26,221 bases of DNA from Planctomycetota bacterium (GTDB taxonomy: Bacteria; Planctomycetota; PUPC01; DSUN01), in contig VGYW01000071.1 of assembly GCA_016872875.1 (NCBI GenBank), forward strand, positions 1 through 26,221, written 5' to 3'. Made by a program: the position numbers and the translations under genes. The stretch's first letter is position 1. Each line of letters opens with the position of its first letter. Positions 14,852-22,106 of this stretch are shown here, piece after piece. The notes under the pieces are model-generated. The model was not told the DNA's origin and made no database searches. It worked only from the letters and a program-made list of their open reading frames with translations.

Positions 14852-15187
14852 CTACCTGCGGGGCCGCGGCGGCGGAGGGCGGTGATACCAGTGGGGCGGA
14901 CGGTGGTGATGATGGTGGTCCCACACTGACCAGTGGAACCCGAAGAACACCGGGGGCCACCAAGGGTCGTAGTAGGCCACAGGCGCGGGGTAGGGGACAT
15001 AGGCCGGCGGCGGATAGGGCGCGAGAACTGGCGGCGGCGCCACAACCACCGGCGCCGGCGGCGGGCCATACCCGAACAGCGAGTCGAAGAACACCACGCT
15101 ATCATCGCACCACAACGCGCATCCCGGCAAGGCCGACGCCAGCATGGCCACGAGGCCGAGACACACGGCTCGCATAGGCCAGGACAT
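14852..15187 (-). CDS. Small Pro/Tyr/His-rich lipoprotein
   Basis: This is a 111-residue predicted lipoprotein. A hydrophobic signal ends in the lipobox LPGC with Cys23, followed by CALWCDDSVVFFDSLFG. The mature part is low-complexity: Pro/Tyr/Val repeats (PPPAYVPYPAPVAYYDP), a Trp/Phe-rich segment (WWPPVFFGFHW) and a tail with five consecutive histidines, then Pro/Arg. The start at 15187 is chosen over the upstream in-frame ATG at 15241 because AAGGAGAG stands about 6 nt before it and the signal peptide follows directly. I do not recognise a named family. The composition suggests an envelope-anchored, possibly metal-binding or wall-associated protein; that is inference. Confidence 0.7.
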   Translation of the reverse strand: MSWPMRAVCLGLVAMLASALPGCALWCDDSVVFFDSLFGYGPPPAPVVVAPPPVLAPYPPPAYVPYPAPVAYYDPWWPPVFFGFHWSVWDHHHHHRPPHWYHRPPPPRPRR

Positions 15188-15284
15188 GCCAAGCTCTCCT
15201 TCTGTCAGCGGGCCACCGGGTGCCCGGCGGGGCCTCTGCATGGTCTCCCTCTGTACTCCTTGACGAAACGGGCGCGGCGGGTAT

Positions 15285-17939
15285 TCACTTGTCCGCCAGG
15301 AGCGACTTGAGCGCCCGATAGTCGGTCTTGCCCGTTCCCAGGACGGGTATCGAGTCCAGCCGGACCACCCGCCTGATGTTGTGAAGTGGCGAGAGGCCGG
15401 CGTCTCTGAGCCGCCTGTTCACGGCCTCGCGCTCGAGCTCCTTCGTCGTGAAGAGCACGAGCTCAGGATCCGCCTCGCTTGCCGTCGCTTCCACCGCCAA
15501 CGTCGGAGCGTCCTCGGCGGGGCCTGGCCCGAGCGAAGTCGAGGGCTCGGTGAACTGGTCCTTGAGGAGCGACTCGATGGCAGGCAGGGAGATCATCTCG
15601 CCGCCCCGCTTGACGAAGCGCTTGAGCCGCCCACGGAACGTCAGCACCCCGTCGGCGTCCTCGCTCACGATGTCGCCGGTGCGATACCACGTCCTGCCTG
15701 CGATCTCGACGAATGGCGATGGGCCATCGTAGTTCAGGTAGCCGGCGAAGACGGACGGCCCGCGGACAAGGAGGAGGCCCGTGGCCGGCGGCTCGAGGAG
15801 CCGCCCCGTCTCGGGGTCCACGAGGAGCCGCTCGAGCGCGGGGAGCAACTTGCCGATGGCGCCTCGCTTCGGGGCATGCGGCTCGTTGAGCGTGATGAGA
15901 GGCGAGCACTCCGTCGTGCCGTAAGCCTCCATGAGGGTCGCCCTTGGGCAGCGCTGCGCGAAGCCGTCGTAGACCTGCTCCGGGCACTTCTCCGCCCCGG
16001 TGATGGCCAGGCGGAGCGAGGCCAGTTCCCCGGGCACGGCCGACCTGAGGATGCCGCGGAGGAACGTCGGCGTAGCGGTGAGAACGGTCACTCTGTATGC
16101 CTCGATCAGCCGGGCCAGCACTGCGCCCTCCGTCGGGTTGGGATGATAAACCGTTCGCAGCCCGAAACACAGGGCCGGCAGCATCGTGATGGTGATGCCG
16201 AAGGCATGGAACGGCGGCGGGAACCCCACGAGGCGCTCATTCTCGCTCAGGGGCAGCAATTGGAACACGCCGCGCAGGTTCTCCAGCATGTTCGCGTGGG
16301 TGAGCGGCACGGCCTTGGGAGCGGCCTCGGAGCCGCTGGTGAAGAGAACGACGGCCGTCTGTGAAGCCCTTGCGCCGTCGAGGCTTCGCCAGCTCAGGCG
16401 GCTCTTGAGGAACGCCTTGAGCCTGGCGATGGCCCCGATCCCCTTCGCCAGGTCTTCGAGGTAGACGAACCGGTCCTTGAGGGATGAGAAGTCGCTCCCC
16501 TGCGCCTGGAGTCGGGTCACGAGCGCCCTCGCGGTGAGGATGCGTCGGACGCCCACCAGGTCGAGCGACTGGAGTACGCCGCGGGCACCGAGGGTCCAGT
16601 TCACCATCACCGGCGTCTTGCCAGAAAACAAGGCGGCAAGGAAAGTCACGCCGGCGGCCACGGAGGCGGGGAGCATGATCCCCAGTCGCTCGCCTTCGAG
16701 CTTCTCGAGCTCGGGCTTGAGGACGAGAACGGCGAGGACGATGTCCCGATACGACCTCGCGCCGCGCGCCTGGTCCGCGATGATGAGCCTTCCGGGCGCT
16801 CGACGGGCCTGGCCCAGGAACATCTCGGTGATGGTCGCCGCCTCGGAAGGACGGACCCGAGGGTTGCCTGGCACCTCGTCGAACCAGCGAGCTGGGACCG
16901 GGGCCAGGTGAGCGAACTCCGACGTGGCGACCTCGCCGCAAGCTGCGAGCAACACGTCACTCACGGTCTGCACGGCGTCAGCATCCCCTTGCGGATAACC
17001 GAACTCCGCTTCCACCCAAGCCAGGAGTTCGGTGCGGGCGAGGCTGTCGAGACCCAGGTCGCGAGCGAGGTGTTCGTCGTCTCGGATCTCGGCCCTCCCG
17101 GCGAGTTCAGCGAGGTGCTTGAGGACGGTCTCACGTGTCGTGCGGGGCACGGAGCGCAGGTCGCCGCTGAAGCGCGTAGCGTCCGGCTCGGGGAGCTCGA
17201 CCCTCCCGCTCCGTTCCCAGATGGTGTAGGGGACGTAGCTGTTGCGGTCGGCATCCGCGTTGTAGAACTCTTCGAGATAGCGGTTCAGCTCGTCGCGCGA
17301 GGCGCCGCGAGGGAAGTCCTCGGGCTCCGCAAACTCAATCGTCACGTCGCGTCGCGGGGCGAAGAACAAGCCGCTCAGCAGGACGCCGAGGGCGCCCTTC
17401 CTCAGCGTTTGGCCCACGGATGGCGGCCGGCCCTTTGCCCACGAGAAGCTGCTCCCCCACAGGCCCCTCATGCGGACGAGCACCACCCTCGCACCGGGGG
17501 TGCCCCGCAGCAGGGTCTCCACCCCGCTGTTTCCCCTGAGGTCCTCAACGCACGAGTGTTTCAGGTGGCCAGCCGGGTAGAAGACGAAGTTATCGCCGCA
17601 GTTGACCAGTCGCGCCGCCTCGGCGAGGGCACGGCCTATCGCCTCGCGCACCTGCCGGCCGTAGAGCGCAATCGAGGGCATCGGCAAGACACCGAGCCGC
17701 CGGGCCAGCCAGCGGATGAAGAAGCGATCGATCTGGTCTTGGTCTCCCACGGCCCTCGGTCGGAACCGCTTGTGCAGCAAAGTGACAAGGATGATCGGGT
17801 CTATCAGTGCCGGGTGGTTGGGCAGGAAGATGATGCCTCGCGTCCCCCGTGCCGCGACCTCCTCCAGCCCTCTGACCCGCACGCGATAGCGCAGCCAGAG
17901 CAGGAACCTAGCCAGGCAGCGTAAAAGGAACTCCACCAT
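15285..17939 (-). CDS. PlsC acyltransferase - acyl carrier protein - AMP-dependent acyl ligase fusion (Aas-like)
   Basis: The 884-residue protein has three modules. Residues 1-250 are a PlsC/LPLAT acyltransferase with the NHPALID motif (His42, Asp47). Residues about 262-335 are an acyl carrier domain with the phosphopantetheine site LGLDSL (Ser299). Residues about 365-884 are an ANL-family acyl ligase with the P-loop FTSGSEAAPK (533-542), YGTTE (673-677), YRTGD (752-756) and catalytic Lys871 in GTGK. It probably activates a fatty acid with ATP, loads it on its own ACP and transfers it to a lysophospholipid or glycerol phosphate, as E. coli Aas does without a built-in ACP. The usual PEGT/R glutamate of the acyltransferase is replaced: the site reads YPAG (121-124). 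GGAGG with a 7-nt spacer precedes the ATG. A REP-like insert encodes residues about 797-807. Confidence 0.88.
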   Translation of the reverse strand: MVEFLLRCLARFLLWLRYRVRVRGLEEVAARGTRGIIFLPNHPALIDPIILVTLLHKRFRPRAVGDQDQIDRFFIRWLARRLGVLPMPSIALYGRQVREAIGRALAEAARLVNCGDNFVFYPAGHLKHSCVEDLRGNSGVETLLRGTPGARVVLVRMRGLWGSSFSWAKGRPPSVGQTLRKGALGVLLSGLFFAPRRDVTIEFAEPEDFPRGASRDELNRYLEEFYNADADRNSYVPYTIWERSGRVELPEPDATRFSGDLRSVPRTTRETVLKHLAELAGRAEIRDDEHLARDLGLDSLARTELLAWVEAEFGYPQGDADAVQTVSDVLLAACGEVATSEFAHLAPVPARWFDEVPGNPRVRPSEAATITEMFLGQARRAPGRLIIADQARGARSYRDIVLAVLVLKPELEKLEGERLGIMLPASVAAGVTFLAALFSGKTPVMVNWTLGARGVLQSLDLVGVRRILTARALVTRLQAQGSDFSSLKDRFVYLEDLAKGIGAIARLKAFLKSRLSWRSLDGARASQTAVVLFTSGSEAAPKAVPLTHANMLENLRGVFQLLPLSENERLVGFPPPFHAFGITITMLPALCFGLRTVYHPNPTEGAVLARLIEAYRVTVLTATPTFLRGILRSAVPGELASLRLAITGAEKCPEQVYDGFAQRCPRATLMEAYGTTECSPLITLNEPHAPKRGAIGKLLPALERLLVDPETGRLLEPPATGLLLVRGPSVFAGYLNYDGPSPFVEIAGRTWYRTGDIVSEDADGVLTFRGRLKRFVKRGGEMISLPAIESLLKDQFTEPSTSLGPGPAEDAPTLAVEATASEADPELVLFTTKELEREAVNRRLRDAGLSPLHNIRRVVRLDSIPVLGTGKTDYRALKSLLADK
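15521..15550. repeat. REP-like palindrome inserted in frame in the acyl-ligase gene
   Basis: CCGAGC (15529-15534) and GCTCGG (15545-15550) flank a GAAGTCGAGG core. On the minus strand it encodes EPSTSLGPGP in a variable loop of the C-terminal ligase subdomain. The 'PSTSL-G' peptide and CTCGACTTCGCTCGGG-type core resemble widespread intragenic repeats in environmental genomes. Confidence 0.5.
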
Positions 17940-17971
17940 CGCCTCGCCTCCGGCACATCCAGCCGCCCCTC

Positions 17972-17999
17972 AGTATACCACAGCTTCGCCTGGCCGCAA
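17972..17999 (-). promoter_or_regulatory. Candidate extended -10 promoter for the acyltransferase-ligase gene
   Basis: On the minus strand TTGCGG and TATACT are separated by 16 nt, with an extended -10 TGG directly before TATACT. The start of transcription would be near 17965, about 26 nt before the ATG at 17939, with the Shine-Dalgarno GGAGG in between. Confidence 0.5.
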
Positions 18000-18008
18000 G
18001 CAGCCAGT

Positions 18009-18052
18009 CTCGAGAGTGCCACTCGTGTGCCTCATACAGTGGCACTCTCGAG
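18009..18052. repeat. Perfect 15-bp inverted repeat between two minus-strand genes
   Basis: CTCGAGAGTGCCACT at 18009-18023 is repeated inverted at 18038-18052 around a 14-nt loop. It follows the stop of the glycoside hydrolase gene (18089) and ends about 10 nt before the -35 of the next promoter. No T-run follows, so it could be a terminator, a REP unit or an operator. Confidence 0.65.
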
Positions 18053-18088
18053 GGCAGCCTGGCGGGGGCCTTCCCCTGAACGGCGGCC

Positions 18089-20401
18089 TCACTGGGCATG
18101 CACAGCGATGAAGGCGACGCAGTGCGCGGGCAGGGTGCAGGTGAGGGCGTCCGGGGCCACGTTCAGCGTCAGCGGCGAAATCACCTCCTCCTCGCGGTCA
18201 ACGAAGGGGTGGGCAAGGGGGTCGCTGTGGGTCAGGACGGACGCGGTGGCCTTGCCCGCGGCGAAGCCGCGGAGGACGACGCGGCAGGGCTGCGGCTTGT
18301 CCCACGAGCCATTCACTATCGCGATGTAAAGTGTTTTGCCATCGTCACTTAGGGTGGCGATGGCGGGGGTGAGTGGACCAGTGACCTCCACCCTGCCGAC
18401 CCGCCCTGCGTGGAACGGGGCCTGGCCATCAAGGACCACCACCCACTGCCCGATGTGGCGGTTGAAGTGGTAGTAGAGCCAATAGAGCATCGAGCGCTTG
18501 CCAGGGGCCTCCTGGGCCAGAAAACCAAAGCCGGGGGAGTTGAGGCGGGTGAACATTTCCCAGGAGCTTGCGCCGCGAAGAATGTCCTCGCGGGTGTAGT
18601 AGATGAGCCTCACTGCGCGGTGTAAGGTGCCATAGATATTAGCGTTACGATTCACGTAGTCGGCCTTCTCGTCCTTGGGGCCGCGGCTGTGCATGCCCCA
18701 TTCGGTGTCGAGCTGGCCCACCTCACGGCCTGGATTGCACTTCCGGATAAGGGCATCCAACTTGTGGATTTCCAATAACTTATGGTAGTTGGCGGAGAGG
18801 ACGATGTCCTCGAACCGCCAGCGGTTCACGTCGGCGAAGCAATAGTGGTGCCCGACGACGAAGTTGTAGTGCCCCGCCGCCTTCTGAAGGAGGTAGCTGC
18901 ACCAAGTGGGGCTTGAGGGGTTCACGGGAAGCCCTATCTGCCCGTCTGGCTGGACTTTACGCACCGCGGCGCTCACGGCGAGGAAGTGGTCGAGGTAGGC
19001 GTCGGGGGTCCTGAACACCTGGCCCGAGCGGCCGAGGTAGGGCTCGTTGGCGACCTCCCAGTGGCGGAACTTGTAGCCGCGGGCGAGGGAGTGTCTGGCG
19101 GCCTGAGCCCAGGTCTCGGGCGGCAGCTTGCTCGTCGCGCCCTGCGTCTCAAGTTCAAGCACCGTAAGCTCTTGTGGAATCTCGACGCGCTTCAGGAGCG
19201 CGGCTGCCTTGTCGAGGGCGGCTTCGAGGCCGAACGGCTCGTCCCCCACGGCGTACAAGCGGGTCATGGGCAGCCGCATCTCCCTGATCGCCTGCTCCAG
19301 CTCGGGGCGGAGCACATACTCGCCCTCTTTCGAGTAAGGGACACGGGACCAGCCGGCCACCCTGTGGAATGAGACGCCGCCGGCGAGGCGTGTGGCGGGC
19401 CGGACTCGCTTCGAGGCATCCACCACAAGCTCCACCCGCTCGCCAGGCTTGAGCCTGTGCTCGATTGGCGGCGCGGTGATGCTCTCGATGGGGATCAGCC
19501 GCTCCTTGCGGGGACTTGGCCGCTCGCTGACCACCACGTCGTCAATCCAAAGCGTTCGCTCCTCTTGACTTACGCTCGTGGCCTTGAACGTCAGGAGCAG
19601 GAGCCGCGTGCGGTCGGCGAAGAAGTCCCAACCCTCGTGAACCTCGAACCTGAACTCCTTCCACTCCGGCCCGACCTCGATGGGGTGAAAGCCCGGGGAG
19701 GGGGCGTCCACATAGGGGCTGATGCTCTCGTAAGCGTCGAAGCCGAAAGCACTTCCGCCGAGCTTGTCGGCCCGCGCCCAGAAGCCCACCGCGTAGGCCA
19801 TCCCCGGCCTCGTGCGAACCGGGTGCTCTGGGGATGAGACGATGTAGCCCGCGGTGTTGGCGGGGTGGTGGATTCGGAAGCAGGCCCTGCCCCCGTGTGG
19901 GTTCGCCGTGTCGCGAGTGAAGTTCTTGGGGTCCTTATACTTAGACGCGCCCCACATCGTCCAGCCGGGCGGCGGGCTTTGGGGCGAGTCCTCCTCGAAG
20001 TCCCCGTTCCGCACCAGGTTCTCAGCGGCAAGGGCAGGCACCCCCACGGACAGGAGAAGGAGCCAGCGCGGGGCCAACCACGCGGCCCAACAAACGAGGT
20101 GACCGAACCCCCGGTGCCTCGCTTTCTTGCTCCCGACGGGAGCGTAGTGGGCAGCCGGCGGCTTCAGCCGCCGGACCCCGGCGCCCGAACCAGCGAAGTC
20201 CCGAAGGGACGGCAGAGCGGGGGCCAGGAGCCCCTTCCCGCCGGCCTCTGCCGTCCCTTCGGGACTGGGCCGTCGGTGCGCCCCGATCCGGCGGCTGAAG
20301 CCGCCGGCTACCCACTCGCGTCCCTTCGGGACTAAAGGAGAGGACCGCGAGGAGGTTTCTCCTTCCTCTACGGCAGGGGAGTGTACTACGGACTCATGCA
20401 T
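18089..20401 (-). CDS. CBM-linked clan-A glycoside hydrolase (GH39/GH51-like) with REP-derived N-terminal extension
   Basis: The 770-residue protein begins at an ATG inside the end of the sulfatase gene (8-nt overlap), preceded by GGAGG with a 7-nt spacer. Residues 23-91 are encoded by a REP-like palindrome cluster. A signal-peptide-like hydrophobic segment follows only at 102-126 (WLLLLSVGVPALA). A carbohydrate-binding beta-sandwich (about 127-287, opening NLVRNGDFEE) precedes a TIM-barrel hydrolase with probable acid/base Glu453 in HWEVANEPY and nucleophile Glu567 in LDTEWGM, 114 residues apart as in retaining clan-A enzymes. The C-terminal beta domain resembles that of arabinofuranosidases. 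The frame stays open upstream of 20401, but there it lies within the sulfatase. With the sulfatase it probably degrades a sulfated glycan. Family assignment is approximate, and export is uncertain given the buried signal. Confidence 0.75.
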   Translation of the reverse strand: MHESVVHSPAVEEGETSSRSSPLVPKGREWVAGGFSRRIGAHRRPSPEGTAEAGGKGLLAPALPSLRDFAGSGAGVRRLKPPAAHYAPVGSKKARHRGFGHLVCWAAWLAPRWLLLLSVGVPALAAENLVRNGDFEEDSPQSPPPGWTMWGASKYKDPKNFTRDTANPHGGRACFRIHHPANTAGYIVSSPEHPVRTRPGMAYAVGFWARADKLGGSAFGFDAYESISPYVDAPSPGFHPIEVGPEWKEFRFEVHEGWDFFADRTRLLLLTFKATSVSQEERTLWIDDVVVSERPSPRKERLIPIESITAPPIEHRLKPGERVELVVDASKRVRPATRLAGGVSFHRVAGWSRVPYSKEGEYVLRPELEQAIREMRLPMTRLYAVGDEPFGLEAALDKAAALLKRVEIPQELTVLELETQGATSKLPPETWAQAARHSLARGYKFRHWEVANEPYLGRSGQVFRTPDAYLDHFLAVSAAVRKVQPDGQIGLPVNPSSPTWCSYLLQKAAGHYNFVVGHHYCFADVNRWRFEDIVLSANYHKLLEIHKLDALIRKCNPGREVGQLDTEWGMHSRGPKDEKADYVNRNANIYGTLHRAVRLIYYTREDILRGASSWEMFTRLNSPGFGFLAQEAPGKRSMLYWLYYHFNRHIGQWVVVLDGQAPFHAGRVGRVEVTGPLTPAIATLSDDGKTLYIAIVNGSWDKPQPCRVVLRGFAAGKATASVLTHSDPLAHPFVDREEEVISPLTLNVAPDALTCTLPAHCVAFIAVHAQ
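20129..20333. repeat. ~205-nt double REP-like palindrome cluster inside the hydrolase N-terminus
   Basis: Two composite units lie head to head. Outer arms 20146-20175 and 20287-20316 are 30 nt with one mismatch and each contain CCGGCGGCTTCAGCCGCCGG or its inverse. Inner arms contain GTCCCGAAGGGAC with a shared flank GGCAGAG. Flanking small hairpins are at 20129-20143 (GCTCCC/GGGAGC) and 20320-20333 (GTCCCTTCGGGAC). The whole lies in frame between the start codon and the hydrophobic segment. Confidence 0.85.
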
Positions 20402-21944
20402 GGCACAGCCTCCGCGGGAGAGGGGATTCCGTGAGAAGGAGCTCGTGAAGGAGCCATTGGTGGAGGCTGTCACGGACCGCGCGATGGGCGGGCGAGGCCC
20501 AGAGGTTGTGGAGCTGGCCGGGGTCATCCTGGAGGTCGAATAGCTCGCCATAAGTCTGGCCGGAATATACGGTTAGCTGATGGCGCTCGGTCACGAGGGT
20601 TCGGAGGCGAAGGCCGAGGTAGTCTTCGTCGTTCTCAACGACAAGGGCTTCGCGGAGCGAGGGCTGTTCGCCTCGGAGCACGGGCGCGAGGGAGAGCCCC
20701 GGCCAGGGCTGCGGCATCTGGGGGCATTCGGGCTTGGCGGGCACCAGGCCTTCAGGTATCGGCACCCCGGCCAAGTCGAGAATCGTGGGGGCGAAGTCCA
20801 GGTGGCTTGCCAACGCACCACTCGCCACGCCGCTTGCGAAGCGCCCGGGCCACGACCAGATGAAGGGCACCTTCAGAAGGCCATCGAGGTGGAATGGCCC
20901 CTTGTTGATGAGCCAGTGATCGCCCATCATGTCGCCGTGGTCGGACATGAACATGACGACCGTGTTCTCCCTAAGTCCTGTGGTATCAAGCACATCGATG
21001 ATACGGCCGATGTGGAAGTCGAAGAGCGAAATCATGCCATAGGTGAGAGCAATGATCTCGCGGAGTTGTTCGTCGGCCATCTTTGTGGCGTGGACGCGCC
21101 CGCTGAGCCAACGGTCGCGCTCGTGGATTTCGCGGAAGTGGGGCGGCAGGCCGTCAAGCTCCCCCTCGCGGCGGGCCGGGAGCTGGATGTCTTTGGGATC
21201 GTACATATCGCACCAGGGCGCGGGCGGACAATAGGGATGGTGGGGGTCGGGGAACGAGCACCAGAGGAAGAAGGGCTTTGGCTGCCCGGCCGCCTCTTTG
21301 AGGAAGGCAATGGTGCGGTCGGCCACCCAGGCGGAGTGGTGAAGCTCTTGCGGAAGGGCGGACTTCCACGATTGCTCGGCCTTCTGCGGCGTCGGCGTGC
21401 CCGACTTCGGCTGAAGCAGCTCGAAGCCATCGGGCCGCTGGCCGTCGAGCCACCGGCGATAGTCGCCCCACATCCAGGAGCCATGGCCGCCCGCGAACTC
21501 CACCCCTTCGAGGCCATAGTAGGGCGTGGGGATGGAGGCCACGCGGCCGCCCTCCCACATCGCCTTGCTCTCCGGGAACTCCTGCGGATTCAGCTCCTCG
21601 ACGGCGCGGCCGTTTGGGGTGCCGAACGTGCGGAGATGGAGCTTCCCGACCGAGTGGGTGCGATAGCCCGCCTGGCGGAGCGCCTCCGTCATCGTGGGAA
21701 CGGCCGGGTCGAGCGGGATGCCGTTCGTTCGCACCCCGTGGCCGCGGGCGGTGCGACCCGTGAAGAACGTCGCCCGTGCCGGCATGCACAGCGGGTTATT
21801 CACGTAGGCCCGCGAGAACCGCACCCCGCTCGCCGCCAGCCGGTCAATCCCTGGCGTCTTCACAACGGGATTCCCCGCGCAGCCCAGATGGTCTGCCCGC
21901 TGCTGATCGGTCACGATGCACACGAAGTTCGGCCGGTCAGGCAC
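20394..21944 (-). CDS. Formylglycine-dependent sulfatase (S1 family)
   Basis: This 516-residue sulfatase of the alkaline phosphatase superfamily has the formylglycine motif C-x-P-x-R in LCMPARATFFTGR with Cys53. Metal ligands include Asp13 in VTDQQ and Asp335/His336 in MSDHGD. GKLH at 100-103 supplies the conserved active-site lysine. It would remove sulfate esters from a glycan or other metabolite. The start is a GTG at 21944, supported by AGGAG with a 7-nt spacer. No signal peptide is visible at this start, which is unusual for a glycan sulfatase and suggests a cytoplasmic location or export by another route. Its stop overlaps the start of the glycoside hydrolase gene. Maturation would need a formylglycine-generating enzyme, not encoded in the window. 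Substrate class cannot be assigned. Confidence 0.92.
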   Translation of the reverse strand: MPDRPNFVCIVTDQQRADHLGCAGNPVVKTPGIDRLAASGVRFSRAYVNNPLCMPARATFFTGRTARGHGVRTNGIPLDPAVPTMTEALRQAGYRTHSVGKLHLRTFGTPNGRAVEELNPQEFPESKAMWEGGRVASIPTPYYGLEGVEFAGGHGSWMWGDYRRWLDGQRPDGFELLQPKSGTPTPQKAEQSWKSALPQELHHSAWVADRTIAFLKEAAGQPKPFFLWCSFPDPHHPYCPPAPWCDMYDPKDIQLPARREGELDGLPPHFREIHERDRWLSGRVHATKMADEQLREIIALTYGMISLFDFHIGRIIDVLDTTGLRENTVVMFMSDHGDMMGDHWLINKGPFHLDGLLKVPFIWSWPGRFASGVASGALASHLDFAPTILDLAGVPIPEGLVPAKPECPQMPQPWPGLSLAPVLRGEQPSLREALVVENDEDYLGLRLRTLVTERHQLTVYSGQTYGELFDLQDDPGQLHNLWASPAHRAVRDSLHQWLLHELLLTESPLPRRLCHA

Positions 21945-21972
21945 AGGCTCTCTCCTGGCAACGCACGACGGG

Positions 21973-22007
21973 AGATTCCAGATTCCACATCACAGATTAC
22001 AGATTGG
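21973..22007. repeat. Intergenic heptamer array, five units of AGATTCC type
   Basis: Five units (AGATTCC twice, ACATCAC, AGATTAC, AGATTGG) lie just upstream of the sulfatase start. They form half of an inverted pair with 22046-22080. I see no other feature in 21945-22045. Confidence 0.75.
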
Positions 22008-22045
22008 TGGCTGAGAAGCAAGGGGCGGATGACCCTGGCCCGGAG

Positions 22046-22080
22046 AATCTGGAATCTGGAATGTGGAATGTGGGATGATG
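22046..22080. repeat. Intergenic heptamer array, five units of AATCTGG/AATGTGG type
   Basis: Five units (AATCTGG twice, AATGTGG twice, then GATGATG) lie in the opposite orientation to the array at 21973-22007. The reverse complement gives CCAGATT/CCACATT units. The array abuts the hairpin at 22076-22106. Confidence 0.75.
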
Positions 22081-22106
22081 TGAGGCGCCAGGGGCGCCTC
22101 ACATCA
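22076..22106 (-). terminator. Perfect 14-bp hairpin spanning the stop codon of the helicase partner gene
   Basis: TGATGTGAGGCGCC (22076-22089) and its exact inverse (22093-22106) enclose a 3-nt loop. The TGA stop of the helicase-associated gene (22099-22101) lies inside the stem. Position and stability fit a terminator or mRNA 3'-end stabiliser, although no strong U-run follows on the minus strand. Confidence 0.6.

Noticed and set aside
14047..15192. 381-codon minus-strand frame over the DUF1080 gene
   Set aside because: It is antisense to a gene with clear family motifs, its own promoter and a ribosome binding site.
20402..20551. Upstream extension of the glycoside hydrolase frame
   Set aside because: It lies inside the sulfatase coding sequence and has no recognisable domain; the ATG at 20401 has GGAGG at proper spacing.
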